A stretch of 64,000 nt of DNA from Streptomyces sp. CB01580 (GTDB lineage Bacteria > Actinomycetota > Actinomycetes > Streptomycetales > Streptomycetaceae), in assembly GCF_001905795.1 (NCBI RefSeq), contig NZ_LIXJ01000007.1:1-64000 (forward strand), in the 5' to 3' direction. Below the pieces are notes generated by a model that ran no database searches, was not told the origin of the DNA, and saw only the letters and a program-made list of their open reading frames with translations. A program made the position numbers and the translations under genes. How positions within the stretch are numbered: the first letter of the stretch is position 1; each line of letters begins with the position of its first letter. Below are positions 8,684-21,453 of the stretch, piece after piece.

Positions 8684-10497
8684 GGGACGACCCCCCCGGC
8701 GGTGTGTTCCGTGCGGTCGCCGGTCGTCAGCGGCAAGCGGACCGTGAACCGGGCGCCGCCCCCGGGACCGTGGTCCAGTTCCACCGTCCCGCCGTTGCGG
8801 CCCACCGCCTGCCGTACGAGGGCCAGCCCGATGCCCCGGCCCGTGCCGTGCGTGGACCAGCCACGGTCGAACACCTCGGCGGCGTCGGCCGGATCGATCC
8901 CCGCGCCGGTGTCGGCGACCTTCAGCAGCAACTCGTCCTCCCCTGCGAGAGCGGTCACGGTGACCGTGGCCCGGCCGCACTGCCCGGCCCGCCCGGGGAC
9001 CGTACCGCCCGCGGGCCGTCCCGGGTCCCCGTCACGGGGGCCGGGCACGACCGGGGCGACGACCGAGCGGGGCGCGCCGGGCACGACGGGGGCGGCCGTC
9101 GACTGGCGCGCGTCGGGGGCGGCCGGGGATGCGGTCGGACGGGGCGCGTCCTGCGGGTCGTGGTCGGCCGCCGCCTCCGACGCCGCGTCCACCGCGTTGT
9201 CGATCAGGTTGCCGAGGATCGTCACCAGGTCCCGGTCCGGCAGCGTCGCGGGCAGGGCGCCGTCGTCGATCAGACTGTCCTCCGCGAGCACCAGCTCCAC
9301 ACCCCGCTCGTTGGCCTGTGCCGCCTTGCCCAACAGCAGCGCCGCCAGCACCGGTTCGCCGACCGCGGCGACGACCCGGTCGGTGAGGGTCTGGGCCAGC
9401 TCCAGTTCGGCGGTGGCGAAACCGACCGCCTCGTCGGTCCGCCCCAGTTCGATCAGCGAGACCACGGTGTGCAGCCGGTTCGCCGCCTCGTGGGCCTGCG
9501 AGCGCAGCGCCTGGGTGAACCCCCGCTCGGAGTCCAACTCCCCTGACAGTGCCTGGAGTTCGGTGTGATCACGCAGGGTCACGACCGTGCCGCGCTGCTC
9601 CCCGCCCACCACCGGGCGGGTGTTGACCACGATCACCCGGTCCGTTGTCAGATGCAGCTCGTCGACCCGCTCCTCGGAGGCGAGCAGCGCCCCGGTCAGT
9701 GGCGCCGGAAGCCTCAGATCGGCGACCCGGCGCCCGAGGGCGTCCGGTCCCAGCCCCAGCAGCTCCCGGCCCGCGTCGTTGATCAGCGCGATCCTGCGCC
9801 GCCCGTCGAGCATCAGCAGCCCCTCGCGCACCGCGCGGAGCGTGGCCTGGTGGTAGTCGTGCAGCCGGCTCAGCTCGGCCGCGTTCATGCCGTGCGTGTG
9901 CCGACGGAGCCGGGCGTTGATCACGTACGTGCCGAGACCGCCGAGCACCAGCGCCCCGCCCGCGGCCAGCCCCAGCGCCCTCAGCTGCGCCTGTACCTGC
10001 GAGGAGACCCGGTCGACCGTGATGCCCGCGCTGACCAGGCCGGTGATTCTGCCGCCGTCCCGGATCGGGGTGACGACCCGGATCGAGGGACCGAGGGTGC
10101 CGGTGTACGTCTCGGTGAACGTCTCGCCGCGCAGCGCCCGCGAGGTGTGGCCGAGGAACTCCTTCCCGATCCGGTCGGTGTCCGGGTGCGTCCAGCGGAT
10201 CCGCTCCGGGGACATGATGGTGACGAACGCGATCCCGGTGTCCCTGCGGACCTTCTCCGCGTACGGCTGGAGCGCGGCGGACGGGTCCGGGGCGCGGATC
10301 GCCTCCCGCACGGACGGGGAGCCGGCGATCGCCAGCGCCGCTGTCCTCACCTGCCGGGTCGCGGTCTCCTCCGCCTGTTTCCGGCCGGAGGCGTACGCGA
10401 AGAACGCGCACCCCGCCACCACCGCCGCGACCAGCACCACCTGCATGGCGAACAGTTGCCCGGCCAGACTTCGCGGACGGGTACGGGGCAGACGCAT
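8680..10497 (-). CDS. CitA/DcuS-type sensor histidine kinase
   Basis: A 605-residue membrane kinase: TM1 (about 17-37), an extracytoplasmic sensor domain of the single-Cache type, TM2 (about 182-202), a PAS domain with LLMLDGRRRIALIND, a Spo0B-like dimerisation helix with His336 in SQAHEAANRLH, and an HATPase with NLIDNAVDAAS, VADTGAGI and GRGIGLALV. About 75 Pro/Ala-rich residues (bases roughly 8950-9170) interrupt the ATPase between N-box and G1, which is odd. The extracellular domain in this family senses C4-dicarboxylates or citrate. The ATG at 10497 follows the family start; the gene is divergent from dctA. Confidence 0.93.
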   Translation of the reverse strand: MRLPRTRPRSLAGQLFAMQVVLVAAVVAGCAFFAYASGRKQAEETATRQVRTAALAIAGSPSVREAIRAPDPSAALQPYAEKVRRDTGIAFVTIMSPERIRWTHPDTDRIGKEFLGHTSRALRGETFTETYTGTLGPSIRVVTPIRDGGRITGLVSAGITVDRVSSQVQAQLRALGLAAGGALVLGGLGTYVINARLRRHTHGMNAAELSRLHDYHQATLRAVREGLLMLDGRRRIALINDAGRELLGLGPDALGRRVADLRLPAPLTGALLASEERVDELHLTTDRVIVVNTRPVVGGEQRGTVVTLRDHTELQALSGELDSERGFTQALRSQAHEAANRLHTVVSLIELGRTDEAVGFATAELELAQTLTDRVVAAVGEPVLAALLLGKAAQANERGVELVLAEDSLIDDGALPATLPDRDLVTILGNLIDNAVDAASEAAADHDPQDAPRPTASPAAPDARQSTAAPVVPGAPRSVVAPVVPGPRDGDPGRPAGGTVPGRAGQCGRATVTVTALAGEDELLLKVADTGAGIDPADAAEVFDRGWSTHGTGRGIGLALVRQAVGRNGGTVELDHGPGGGARFTVRLPLTTGDRTEHTAGGVVP

Positions 10498-10587
10498 GCC
10501 CCCAGTCTGCCTGGCCGGAAACATATGAACGAAATGCACGTAACAGTGACCGCCCTCACACGGAGCGAGATATTCACCAAGGGTTTT

Positions 10588-10607
10588 TCCGGCCCCGATC
10601 TGCCGGA
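10588..10607. promoter_or_regulatory. inverted repeat in kinase/dctA divergent region
   Basis: TCCGGC and GCCGGA (10588-10593, 10602-10607) form a 6-8-6 repeat just after a T5 run, in a patch (10515-10590) visibly richer in A/T than its surroundings. It lies about 60 bases before the dctA start and is a candidate response-regulator or sigma-factor region. Confidence 0.35.
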
Positions 10608-10664
10608 CAGCCCTTGCGCCCCCAGGGACGGGGGAGTGACCCGGACGAGCCGAGGAGAACCCCC

Positions 10665-12023
10665 GTGGGAGTGGCAGCCGCCAAGCGGGACCGTACGCAC
10701 TATCTGTATCTGGCCGTGATCGCCGCCGTGGCCCTCGGCATTCTGGTGGGCTTCGTGGCCCCGGACTTCGCCGTCGAGCTCAAGCCGATCGGCACCGGCT
10801 TCGTGAACCTCATCAAGATGATGATCTCGCCCATCATCTTCTGCACGATCGTGCTGGGCGTCGGATCGGTGCGCAAGGCCGCCAAGGTCGGCGCGGTCGG
10901 CGGACTCGCCCTCGGCTACTTCCTGGTGATGTCGACGGTGGCGCTCGCCATCGGTCTGCTCGTCGGCAACCTGCTGGAGCCCGGCCAGGGCCTCCACCTC
11001 ACCGAGGCGGCACGCGCCGCCGGTGAGAAGCAGGCGGCGGGCGCGAGCGAGTCGACCGCGGACTTCCTGCTCGGCATCATCCCCACCACGATCGTGTCCG
11101 CGTTCACCGAGGGCCAGGTGCTCCAGACCCTGCTGGTCGCCCTGCTCGCGGGCTTCGCGCTCCAGGCCATGGGAACGGCGGGCGAGCCGGTGCTGCGCGG
11201 CATCGGCCACATCCAGCGCCTGGTCTTCCGCATCCTCGCCATGATCATGTGGGCGGCCCCGGTCGGCGCGTTCGGCGCGATGGCGGCCGTGGTCGGAGAG
11301 ACCGGCGTCGACGCGCTGAAGTCCCTCGCCGTCATCATGATCGGCTTCTACGTCACCTGCGCGCTCTTCGTCTTCGTGGTGCTCGGCACGATCCTGCGGC
11401 TGGTCGCCGGGGTCAATCTGATCGCGCTGCTGAAGTACCTGGGCCGTGAGTTCCTGCTGATCCTCTCCACCTCCTCCTCCGAATCCGCGCTGCCGCGGCT
11501 CATCGCGAAGATGGAGCACCTGGGCGTCAGCAAGCCGGTCGTCGGCATCACCGTGCCGACGGGGTACTCCTTCAACCTCGACGGCACCGCGATCTACCTC
11601 ACGATGTCCTCGCTCTTCATCGCCAACGCGCTGGGCGACCCGCTGAGCTTCGGTGAGCAGGTCTCCCTGCTGCTCTTCATGATCGTCGCCTCGAAGGGCG
11701 CGGCCGGGGTCACCGGCGCGGGCCTGGCCACCCTCGCGGGCGGCCTCCAGTCGCACCGGCCCGAACTGGTCGACGGTGTCGGGCTCATCGTCGGCATCGA
11801 CCGCTTCATGAGCGAGGCCCGCGCCCTGACGAACTTCGCCGGGAACGCGGTGGCCACCGTCCTCGTCGGCACCTGGACCAAGGAGATCGACAAGGAGCGG
11901 GTGGACCAGGTCCTCTCCGGCGCGCTCCCGTGGAACGAGCGGATGCTGAGCCAGGAGGACGAGGGCGCGGAGATCCCGGAGCCGCGCGCCGGTGACCAGG
12001 AACCCGCCATGACCAAGGCGTAG
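10665..12023 (+). CDS. dctA: C4-dicarboxylate:cation symporter
   Basis: Imports C4-dicarboxylates such as succinate, fumarate and malate with cations across the cell membrane. The 452 residues contain the family signatures: the serine-rich SSSESALP re-entrant loop, VPTGYSFNLDGTAIY and, near the end, SKGAAGVTGAG. About eight hydrophobic segments are seen. The start is a GTG at 10665 with GAGGAG 8 bases upstream. The neighbouring divergent CitA/DctB-like kinase and regulator fit substrate-induced control. A perfect terminator hairpin follows at 12113-12140. Confidence 0.94.
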   Translation: MGVAAAKRDRTHYLYLAVIAAVALGILVGFVAPDFAVELKPIGTGFVNLIKMMISPIIFCTIVLGVGSVRKAAKVGAVGGLALGYFLVMSTVALAIGLLVGNLLEPGQGLHLTEAARAAGEKQAAGASESTADFLLGIIPTTIVSAFTEGQVLQTLLVALLAGFALQAMGTAGEPVLRGIGHIQRLVFRILAMIMWAAPVGAFGAMAAVVGETGVDALKSLAVIMIGFYVTCALFVFVVLGTILRLVAGVNLIALLKYLGREFLLILSTSSSESALPRLIAKMEHLGVSKPVVGITVPTGYSFNLDGTAIYLTMSSLFIANALGDPLSFGEQVSLLLFMIVASKGAAGVTGAGLATLAGGLQSHRPELVDGVGLIVGIDRFMSEARALTNFAGNAVATVLVGTWTKEIDKERVDQVLSGALPWNERMLSQEDEGAEIPEPRAGDQEPAMTKA

Positions 12024-12112
12024 GCGCCGGACCACCGGCTCCGACACGCACACCGGACACACGCCGGCACACCGGCCGCACACCGGGTGGTGCGCCGAGC
12101 GGTCACCGTACA

Positions 12113-12140
12113 GGCCGCCGCGGGATCACCCGCGGCGGCC
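12113..12140 (+). terminator. dctA terminator hairpin
   Basis: A perfect 12-bp stem (GGCCGCCGCGGG / CCCGCGGCGGCC) with a 4-base ATCA loop lies 89 bases after dctA and is followed by CTTCGCATCT. Confidence 0.85.
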
Positions 12141-12172
12141 CTTCGCATCTGCCCCGGCGTCCGCGTCTCCTC

Positions 12173-12210
12173 TTGCCTTGACGTCCGCGTCAACGTCTAC
12201 GGTCGAAGAC
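12173..12210 (+). promoter_or_regulatory. MerR-type promoter with 19-bp spacer
   Basis: A -35-like TTGCCT (12173-12178) and a -10-like TACGGT (12198-12203) are 19 bases apart, the long spacing typical of MerR-controlled promoters. The spacer holds the inverted repeat TTGACG-TCCG-CGTCAA (12178-12193). The -10 ends 7 bases before the ATG at 12211, so the transcript is probably leaderless. This points to autoregulation. Confidence 0.6.
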
Positions 12211-12615
12211 ATGCGCATAGGGGAGCTGGCCGAGCGGGCCGGGACGACCACACGGACCCTGCGGTACTACGAGTCACGGGGGCTGCTGCCCGCGCGCCGC
12301 GCCGAGAACGGGTACCGCGCGTACGACGAGGACGACCTGCGCCTCGTCGAGCAGATCCGAACCCTCCAGGACTTCGGGTTCGAGCTGGAGGAGACCCGCC
12401 CGTTCGTCGAGTGTCTGCGCGCCGGTCATCCGGCCGGTGACGCCTGCCCCGCCTCGCTCGCCGTCTACCGGCGCAAGCTCGGCGAGCTCGACGCGCTCAT
12501 CGAACAGCTCCGGGCGGTGCGCGACCAGGTGGGCGCGCAGCTCGCGCGGGCCGAGCTGGAGGCCGAGGCGGAACTCCCCGGCGGACCGGAACCACGTTGT
12601 GAACTGGGAGGATGA
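12211..12615 (+). CDS. MerR-family regulator
   Basis: A 134-residue regulator with the MerR winged-helix start MRIGELAERAGTTTRTLRYYE and a C-terminal coiled-coil dimer helix (KLGELDALIEQLRAVRDQ). Cysteines occur in PFVECL, GDACP and near the end (RCELGG); the SoxR iron-sulphur pattern is absent. The ATG at 12211 lacks a good ribosome site and lies 7 bases after a -10-like box, hence probably leaderless. The stop is 3 bases before the thioredoxin ATG and the trx ribosome site GGAGGA lies inside its end, so the two are coupled. A redox or thiol-stress sensing role is inferred from that partner. Confidence 0.9.
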   Translation: MRIGELAERAGTTTRTLRYYESRGLLPARRAENGYRAYDEDDLRLVEQIRTLQDFGFELEETRPFVECLRAGHPAGDACPASLAVYRRKLGELDALIEQLRAVRDQVGAQLARAELEAEAELPGGPEPRCELGG

Positions 12616-12618
12616 CAG

Positions 12619-12966
12619 ATGATCCATGCTGAGGGCGTGACCGAGGTCACCGACGCCACCTTCGACACGGAGGTCCTGGCGGCCGACCTCCCCGTACTGG
12701 TCGAGTTCACCGCCGACTGGTGCGGCCCCTGTCGCCGGCTGGCCCCGGTGCTCGCCGCCGTCGCCGCCGAGCGGGCCGGGCGCCTCAAGGTCGTGCAGAT
12801 CGACATCGACCACAACCCGGGCGTCGGCACCCGCTACGCGGTCCTGTCGGCACCGACGCTGCTCGTGTTCCGCTCCGGCGAGCCGGTGAAGTCGATGGTG
12901 GGCGCCCGGCCCAAGCGCAAGCTGCTCCAGGAACTGGACGACGTGCTCGCGTACGAGACGGCGTGA
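12619..12966 (+). CDS. thioredoxin
   Basis: A 115-residue cytoplasmic thiol-disulphide reductant with the intact active site WCGPC (residues 34-38) and the cis-proline loop SAPTLLVF. It begins at the ATG at 12619 with GGAGGA inside the end of the merR gene. It would be induced together with the MerR regulator and reduced by thioredoxin reductase encoded elsewhere. A bidirectional hairpin separates it from convergent glgB. Confidence 0.95.
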   Translation: MIHAEGVTEVTDATFDTEVLAADLPVLVEFTADWCGPCRRLAPVLAAVAAERAGRLKVVQIDIDHNPGVGTRYAVLSAPTLLVFRSGEPVKSMVGARPKRKLLQELDDVLAYETA

Positions 12967-12971
12967 GCGAC

Positions 12972-13003
12972 GGGCGCGCGACCGTGTGCCGGGTCGCGCG
13001 CCC
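12972..13003. terminator. bidirectional hairpin trx/glgB
   Basis: GGGCGCGCGACC (12972-12983) and GGTCGCGCGCCC (12992-13003) form a perfect 12-bp stem with an 8-base loop exactly between the convergent trx and glgB stops. Confidence 0.85.
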
Positions 13004-13014
13004 CGCCTCCGTCC

Positions 13015-15543
<2,529 letters not shown>

Positions 15544-15635
15544 GGGGACGGCCTCCTTCGCGGGGTGGTGGGGGAGAGCGAACAGGGAGGACAGGTGTCG
15601 GCCGGATGCCGGGCAGCCGCCGGGCAGACGGCCCG

Positions 15636-17036
15636 TCAGTCGGAGACGGCGGCCAGACGGTGGATCGCCGCCATCGGGACCGGCAGCCAGTCGGGCCGGT
15701 GCCGTGCCTCGTACAGCACCTCGTACACCGCCTTGTCGGTCTCGTGGGCGCGCAGCAGCTCCGGTTCGCTGCGCGGGTCGACGCCCGCGGCCTCGGCGTA
15801 GCCCTCGCAGTACGCGGTCCGGCAGCGCGCCGCCCACTCGGCGTTCCACGGGCGGTGCGAACGGGCCGCGTAGTCGAAGGAGCGGAGCATGCCGGCGACG
15901 TCGCGCACCGGTGGCTGCGGGCGGCGGCGCTCGGCCAGCGGCCTGGCCGGCTCGCCCTCGAAGTCGATCAGCGACCAGAAACCGTCGGCCGCGCGCAGGG
16001 TCTGGCCGAGATGGAGATCGCCGTGGATCCGCTGGGCCGCCCGGTCGTGGCCCCGGTCGCCGAGCAAGGCCACCGCGTCGAACGCCGCGCGCAGACCGGG
16101 CACATACGGCACGAGCGCGGGCACCGCCCGCGCCGCGGCATCCAGCCTGCGCACCATCCCGGCCGCCAGGTGCGCGGTCTGGGCGGGGCGCAGGACGGGC
16201 GTGGGCAGCGCGGCGGCCAGCGCGGTGTGCACCTCCGCGGTGGCCCGGCCGAGAGCGTGCGCCTCTTCGGTGAAGTCGTGGCCCCGGGCGAGGGCGCGCA
16301 GGGCGAGCTGCCAGCCGTCCTCCGCGTCGCGCAGGTACGGCTGGAGAACACCGAGGGTGAGCGGTTCCGGCGCGATGGACTCGAACCAGGCGACGGGGGC
16401 GGGCACCCGGCCGCACCCCTCGCGGGCGAGCGCCAGCGGCAGTTCCAGGTCGGGGTTGGTGCCCGGGAACACCCGGCGGAAGATCTTGAGGATGTAGGCG
16501 TCGCCGTAGACGAGCGAGGTGTTGGACTGCTCGGTGTCCAGCACGCGGGGCGCCGGTCCGGCGGCGACGGGGGCGCCGCCCCGGCCGAAGCGCAGGGCAC
16601 CCAGCGCGCCGGGGGTGCGCAGCCGCTCCAGCAGGAGCGCGGCGAGGCGGGGATCGTGCAGCCCCTCGTAGACCGCGCGGCCCGCGAGCGGTCCGTTCGC
16701 CGGACGGCCGATGAGCGCGGGCGCCAGCGGGGGAGGCAGCGCGGCCCGTACTCCGAGCAGCAGTTGGTAGCAGTCGGCGGGCCATCGCGCGGGCGCCGCC
16801 GGCTGATGGGCCCGCACCAGCAGATGGAGCAGCCCGGCCCCGGATCCTGCGGTCACGGAAGGGGCGTCCACCGGCAGCATCTCGGTCGCCGACACCAGCG
16901 AGAAACCGGTGATCGGCTGTCCCTTGCCCGCGAACCACCGCTGCCGGGGCAGCCATTCGTGCAACAGGGGGACGAGAGACGGAAGCAGAGCTGTGCTGTC
17001 GGCCTGGGCGACCCGGATGGATGCAGCCTCCGACAT
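15636..17036 (-). CDS. pep2: maltokinase (Pep2/Mak)
   Basis: Phosphorylates maltose to maltose 1-phosphate with ATP, feeding GlgE. The 466 residues have an N-terminal cap ([16 protein letters not shown]) and an aminoglycoside-phosphotransferase-like catalytic lobe with [12 protein letters not shown] and [12 protein letters not shown]. The ATG at 17036 has AAAGGACG 7 bases upstream. In many actinobacteria this enzyme is fused to or follows TreS; here it is a separate gene 242 bases downstream of treS, with a terminator-like hairpin between, so it may have its own promoter. Confidence 0.93.
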   Translation of the reverse strand: MSEAASIRVAQADSTALLPSLVPLLHEWLPRQRWFAGKGQPITGFSLVSATEMLPVDAPSVTAGSGAGLLHLLVRAHQPAAPARWPADCYQLLLGVRAALPPPLAPALIGRPANGPLAGRAVYEGLHDPRLAALLLERLRTPGALGALRFGRGGAPVAAGPAPRVLDTEQSNTSLVYGDAYILKIFRRVFPGTNPDLELPLALAREGCGRVPAPVAWFESIAPEPLTLGVLQPYLRDAEDGWQLALRALARGHDFTEEAHALGRATAEVHTALAAALPTPVLRPAQTAHLAAGMVRRLDAAARAVPALVPYVPGLRAAFDAVALLGDRGHDRAAQRIHGDLHLGQTLRAADGFWSLIDFEGEPARPLAERRRPQPPVRDVAGMLRSFDYAARSHRPWNAEWAARCRTAYCEGYAEAAGVDPRSEPELLRAHETDKAVYEVLYEARHRPDWLPVPMAAIHRLAAVSD

Positions 17037-17227
17037 GGCAACGCGTCCTTTCCCCGGGTACACCACAGGATGCGAAGAGTGTTCCGGATTGCGGCATTGG
17101 CTGTCCGACTGTGCGGGACGTTTCGGGTCAGGATGGTCCGTACGGACTCGGCTCGAAGAAGGGCCCGGAAGCGTTCGACGCGGCGAATGGGCGAGAGGAG
17201 TGAGAGGGGGAGAAGGGCGTTCCCCGT

Positions 17228-17251
17228 GCGGGGCGGCGGTCACCGCCCCGC
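17228..17251 (-). terminator. hairpin between treS and pep2
   Basis: GCGGGGCGG (17228-17236) and CCGCCCCGC (17243-17251) form a perfect 9-bp stem with a 6-base loop, 28 bases after the treS stop. It suggests at least partial separation of glgE-treS and pep2-glgB transcripts. The rest of 17037-17278 holds no gene and probably the pep2 promoter. Confidence 0.6.
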
Positions 17252-17278
17252 GTTCGGTTGCTGCGAAATGACGAGCCG

Positions 17279-18985
17279 TCAGCTGGAGGGCACGTCCTTC
17301 CGCAGCCGGAACCAGTAGAACCCGTGCCCCGCCAGCGTCAGCAGATAGGGCAGCGAGCCGATGGCAGGGAAGCGCACCCCGCCGATCAGCTCGACCGGAT
17401 GGCGCCCGTCGTACGAGCGCAGATCGAGCTCCGTGGGCTGCGCGAACCGCGAGAAGTTGTTCACGCACAGCACCAGGTCGTCCCCGCGCTCGCGGGTGAA
17501 GGCGAGCACCGCCGGGTTCGACGACGGCAGTTCGTTGAACGAGCCGAGCCCGAAGGCGGGGTTCTGCTTGCGGATCTCGATCATCCGCCGGGTCCAATGC
17601 AGCAGCGACGACGGGGAGGCCATCGACGCCTCGACGTTGGTGACCTGGTAGCCGTAGACCGGGTCCATGATCGTGGGGAGGTAGAGCCGCCCGGGATCGC
17701 TGGAGGAGAAGCCCGCGTTGCGGTCGGGCGTCCACTGCATCGGGGTGCGCACCGCGTCGCGGTCGCCCAGCCAGATGTTGTCGCCCATCCCGATCTCGTC
17801 CCCGTAGTAGAGGATCGGGGAGCCCGGCAGGGACAGCAGCAGCGCGGTGAACAGTTCGATCTGGTTGCGGTCGTTGTCGAGCAGGGGCGCCAGGCGCCGC
17901 CGGATGCCGATGTTGGCGCGCATCCGCGGATCCTTGGCGTACTCCGCGTACATGTAGTCACGTTCCTCGTCCGTGACCATTTCGAGGGTGAGCTCGTCGT
18001 GGTTGCGCAGGAAGATGCCCCACTGGCAGTTGCTCGGGATTGCTGGGGTCTTCGCCAGGACTTCGGAGACCGGATAGCGGCTCTCCCGCCGGACCGCCAT
18101 GAAGATCCTCGGCATCACGGGGAAGTGGAACGCCATGTGGCACTCGTCCCCGCCGCGCTGGTAGTCGCCGAAGTAGTCGACGACGTCCTCCGGCCACTGA
18201 TTGGCCTCGGCGAGCAGCACGGTGTCCGGGTAGTGCGTGTCGATCTCCTCGCGCACCCGCTTGAGGAAGTCGTGCGTCTCCGGAAGGTTCTCGCAGTTGG
18301 TGCCCTCGCGCTGGAAGAGGTACGGCACGGCGTCCAGCCGGAACCCGTCGATGCCGAGGTCCAGCCAGAAGCGCAGCGCGGCCAGGATCTCCTCCTGCAC
18401 CGCCGGGTTCTCGTAGTTGAGGTCGGGCTGGTGGGAGAAGAACCGGTGCCAGTAGTACTGCTTGCGCACCGGGTCGAACGTCCAGTTGGACGTCTCCGTG
18501 TCGACGAAGATGATCCGGGCGTCCGGGAACTGCTTGTCGTCGTCGGCCCAGATGTAGTAGTCGCCGTACGGCCCCTTCGGGTCGCTGCGGGACTGCTGGA
18601 ACCACTCGTGCTGATCGCTCGTGTGGTTCACGACGAAGTCGATGATCACGCGCATGCCGCGCTGGTGCGCGGCGTCGACGAACTCGACGAAGTCGGCCAG
18701 GTCGCCGAACTCCGGCAGCACGGCGGTGTAGTCGGAGACGTCATAACCGCCGTCGCGCAGCGGTGACTTGAAGAACGGTGGCAGCCAGAGGCAGTCGACG
18801 CCCAGCCACTGGAGGTAGTCCAGCTTGGCGGTGATGCCCTTGAGGTCGCCGATGCCGTCGCCGTTGGAGTCCTGGAAGGAACGGACCAGTACCTCGTAGA
18901 AGACGGCACGCTTGAACCAGTCGGGATCGCGGTCCTTGGCGGGGGTGTCCTCGAACGTGTCGGGGACGGGCTCATTGACGATCAT
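17279..18985 (-). CDS. treS: maltose alpha-D-glucosyltransferase / trehalose synthase
   Basis: Interconverts maltose and trehalose by intramolecular glucosyl transfer and so links trehalose to the GlgE route through maltokinase. The 568 residues are a GH13 barrel with Asp218 ([15 protein letters not shown]) as nucleophile, Glu260 ([12 protein letters not shown]) as acid and NHDE near 345. The ATG overlaps the glgE TGA as ATGA, so the genes are coupled. It lacks a fused maltokinase domain, which is the next gene. Confidence 0.96.
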   Translation of the reverse strand: MIVNEPVPDTFEDTPAKDRDPDWFKRAVFYEVLVRSFQDSNGDGIGDLKGITAKLDYLQWLGVDCLWLPPFFKSPLRDGGYDVSDYTAVLPEFGDLADFVEFVDAAHQRGMRVIIDFVVNHTSDQHEWFQQSRSDPKGPYGDYYIWADDDKQFPDARIIFVDTETSNWTFDPVRKQYYWHRFFSHQPDLNYENPAVQEEILAALRFWLDLGIDGFRLDAVPYLFQREGTNCENLPETHDFLKRVREEIDTHYPDTVLLAEANQWPEDVVDYFGDYQRGGDECHMAFHFPVMPRIFMAVRRESRYPVSEVLAKTPAIPSNCQWGIFLRNHDELTLEMVTDEERDYMYAEYAKDPRMRANIGIRRRLAPLLDNDRNQIELFTALLLSLPGSPILYYGDEIGMGDNIWLGDRDAVRTPMQWTPDRNAGFSSSDPGRLYLPTIMDPVYGYQVTNVEASMASPSSLLHWTRRMIEIRKQNPAFGLGSFNELPSSNPAVLAFTRERGDDLVLCVNNFSRFAQPTELDLRSYDGRHPVELIGGVRFPAIGSLPYLLTLAGHGFYWFRLRKDVPSS

Positions 18986-21027
18986 GGTGTGGGTGACCCT
19001 CCGGTAGACGGGGACGGTCGCAGGACCACGATGTGCGCGGGCGTGACGCCCGGCTCCAGGCGCACATAGAAGGTCCTGCCCCAGTGATAGGTGTCGCCGG
19101 TGAGCTCGTCGCACACCGGCACGCTCTCGTGCCGGTCGAGGCCGAGTCGCGACATGTCCAACGAGACCGTGGCCTCCTGGGTGTGGTGCGGGTCGAGGTT
19201 GACGACCACCAGTACGGTGTCCCGCCCCGAGCGCTTGCTGTACGCGATCAACGCGTCGTTGTCGACGGCGTGGAAGTGCACATCGCGCAATTGCTGGAGA
19301 GCCGGGTGACACCGCCTGATGCGGTTGAGACGGGTGATGAGCGGGGCCAGCGTGCGGCCCTCGCGCGCCGCCCCCTCCCAGTCCCTGATCCGGATCTGGT
19401 ACTTCTCCGAGTCGAGGTATTCCTCGCTGCCCGGACGTACCGGCGTGTTCTCGCACAGCTCGTAGCCCGCGTACACGCCCCAGGAAGGCGCCAGCGTCGC
19501 GGCGAGCACGGCCCGTGCCTCGAAGGCCGGGCGGCCCCCGCCCTGGAGATGGCCCGGCAGGATGTCCGGGGTGTTCACGAAGAAATTGGGCCGCATGAAC
19601 GGGGCGGTCTCGCCCGCCAGTTCCGTGATGTACTCGGTGATCTCCTTCTTGCTGTCGCGCCAGGTGAAATACGTGTAGGACTGCTGGAAACCGACGGCGG
19701 CCAGCGTCCGCATCATCGCGGGACGGGTGAATGCCTCGGCCAGGAAGATCACATCCGGATCGGTCCCGTTGATTTCGGCGATCACCGTCTCCCAGAAGAC
19801 CACCGGTTTGGTGTGAGGATTGTCGACCCGGAAGATCCGCACTCCGCGGTCCATCCAGAAACGGAGAATGCGAACCGTTTCCTCGACCAGGCCGCGCATG
19901 TCCTTGTCGAAGGCGATCGGATAGATGTCCTGGTATTTCTTCGGCGGATTCTCGGCGTAGGCGATCGAACCGTCGGCGCGATGCCGGAACCAGTCGGGGT
20001 GCTCCTGGACCCAGGGGTGGTCGGGGGAGCACTGGAGCGCGAAGTCCAGCGCGATCTCCATGCGCAGCTTGCGCGCCGTCCCGACGAAATGGTCGAAGTC
20101 GTCGAGGGTGCCGAGATCCGGGTGGACGGCGTCGTGACCGCCCTCGGCCGATCCGATCGCCCACGGCACGCCGACGTCGTGCGGTGCGGCGGAGAGGGAG
20201 TTGTTGGGGCCCTTGCGATGAGTGGTGCCGATGGGGTGGACGGGCGGAAGGTAGACCACGTCGAATCCCATGGCGGCGACCGCGGGCAGCCGCTCGGCGG
20301 CGGTACGGAAGGTGCCGCTGACGATCCGCTGCGGCGCGGCCGTCGTGTCCCGGGGCGGTCCGGCCCGTCCCGACCGCCCGGACCGTCCGGCCGGCTCGAC
20401 GGTGGCGCCCTCCGAGCGGGGGAACAGTTCGTACCACGAGCCGAACAAGGCCCTTCGGCGCTCGACCAGCAGCGGCAGCGGGGCCGACCCGGTGACCAGT
20501 TCGCGCAGCGGATGGCGGTCGAGCGCGGCCCGTACCTCGGGGGCCAGCGCCGCGGCCAGCCGGGCGGCGGCCGGGCGGGACGCGTCGCGCAGCGCGTCGG
20601 CCGCGGCCAGCACGGCCTCGCGCCCGTCCCGCTTGGGCACGCCCATGGCGGCCCGCTCGTGCAGCTCGGCGCCCTCCGCCAGGACGAGCGCGGTGTCGAT
20701 CCCCGCCGGGATCTTGATGCCGGCCTCGTGCCGCCAGGTGGTGACCGGATCGCTCCACGCCTCGACCGCGTACGTCCAGCGCCCCTCGGCGTCCGGGGTG
20801 ACGTCGGCGCCCCATCGGTCGGTGCCGGGGGCGAGTTCACGCATCGGCGTCCAGGGCCCGGTCCGCCCGTTCGGGTCCAGCAGGACCACATTGGCGGCGA
20901 CGGCACCGTGGCCCTCCCCGAAGACGGTCGCGGTGACCTGGAAGGTCTCGCCGGTGACCGCCTTGGCTGGCCTTCTGCCGCAGTCGACGAGGGGGCCGAC
21001 GTCGAGAACGGGAATGCGACCGATCAT
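18982..21027 (-). CDS. glgE: alpha-1,4-glucan:maltose-1-phosphate maltosyltransferase
   Basis: Transfers maltosyl units from maltose 1-phosphate to the non-reducing end of alpha-1,4-glucan. The 681-residue protein has an N-terminal beta-sandwich (dimer) domain and a GH13_3 barrel. Asp402 in [10 protein letters not shown] is the expected nucleophile and Glu431 in FLAEAFTRP the acid; their 29-residue spacing matches the known enzyme. The ATG at 21027 ([15 protein letters not shown]) is preceded by AGAGG. It is the first gene of glgE-treS-(pep2-glgB) and divergent from glgP over 426 bases. Confidence 0.96.
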   Translation of the reverse strand: MIGRIPVLDVGPLVDCGRRPAKAVTGETFQVTATVFGEGHGAVAANVVLLDPNGRTGPWTPMRELAPGTDRWGADVTPDAEGRWTYAVEAWSDPVTTWRHEAGIKIPAGIDTALVLAEGAELHERAAMGVPKRDGREAVLAAADALRDASRPAAARLAAALAPEVRAALDRHPLRELVTGSAPLPLLVERRRALFGSWYELFPRSEGATVEPAGRSGRSGRAGPPRDTTAAPQRIVSGTFRTAAERLPAVAAMGFDVVYLPPVHPIGTTHRKGPNNSLSAAPHDVGVPWAIGSAEGGHDAVHPDLGTLDDFDHFVGTARKLRMEIALDFALQCSPDHPWVQEHPDWFRHRADGSIAYAENPPKKYQDIYPIAFDKDMRGLVEETVRILRFWMDRGVRIFRVDNPHTKPVVFWETVIAEINGTDPDVIFLAEAFTRPAMMRTLAAVGFQQSYTYFTWRDSKKEITEYITELAGETAPFMRPNFFVNTPDILPGHLQGGGRPAFEARAVLAATLAPSWGVYAGYELCENTPVRPGSEEYLDSEKYQIRIRDWEGAAREGRTLAPLITRLNRIRRCHPALQQLRDVHFHAVDNDALIAYSKRSGRDTVLVVVNLDPHHTQEATVSLDMSRLGLDRHESVPVCDELTGDTYHWGRTFYVRLEPGVTPAHIVVLRPSPSTGGSPTP

Positions 21028-21453
21028 GGAAACCTCTGGGGACAGGGCTCGGGCCGAGCAGGGCGCGCCGGTGTCGCGGTGGGCCGAATGCGCCCACCGC
21101 GACCGACGGGGGTCCGTCCTTTCTAGCCGCTTCCGGCCGCTCGGTCGGCGGCTGACGGTGTGTGGGCGTGGCCGCTTCTTTCGCATTCACTCAAATGGCA
21201 CTCGAACGGCCGGGTGTGGAAGTGCCGAGCGCGCGCGAAACGGCCTGCGACGCACCGGTTTCGTAGTGCATTCGGGCGGAATTCACGGGGTGCGGAAGGT
21301 GTCGGGGCCGTATTCGTCCATTCGGGCCCGAAGGACATGTCGGCGCATCGCCGAGGATTTCCGTGGGCGGCCGGGAATCCCGCAGGGTGACCGAGCCGCG
21401 CACGCCGTGGTGCGTCCGCCGGGAACGGCATGTCCCCTGTAAAGGTGGAACGT
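21028..21453. promoter_or_regulatory. divergent glgE/glgP intergenic region
   Basis: No gene is supported in these 426 bases. They must hold both promoters. The patch 21180-21330 is lower in G+C than the surroundings, with CGCATTCAC, GTGCATTCGG and GTCCATTCGG elements. No clear -35/-10 pair could be assigned by eye. Confidence 0.5.

Noticed and set aside
12211..12615. SoxR
   Set aside because: The C-terminal four-cysteine iron-sulphur motif is absent.
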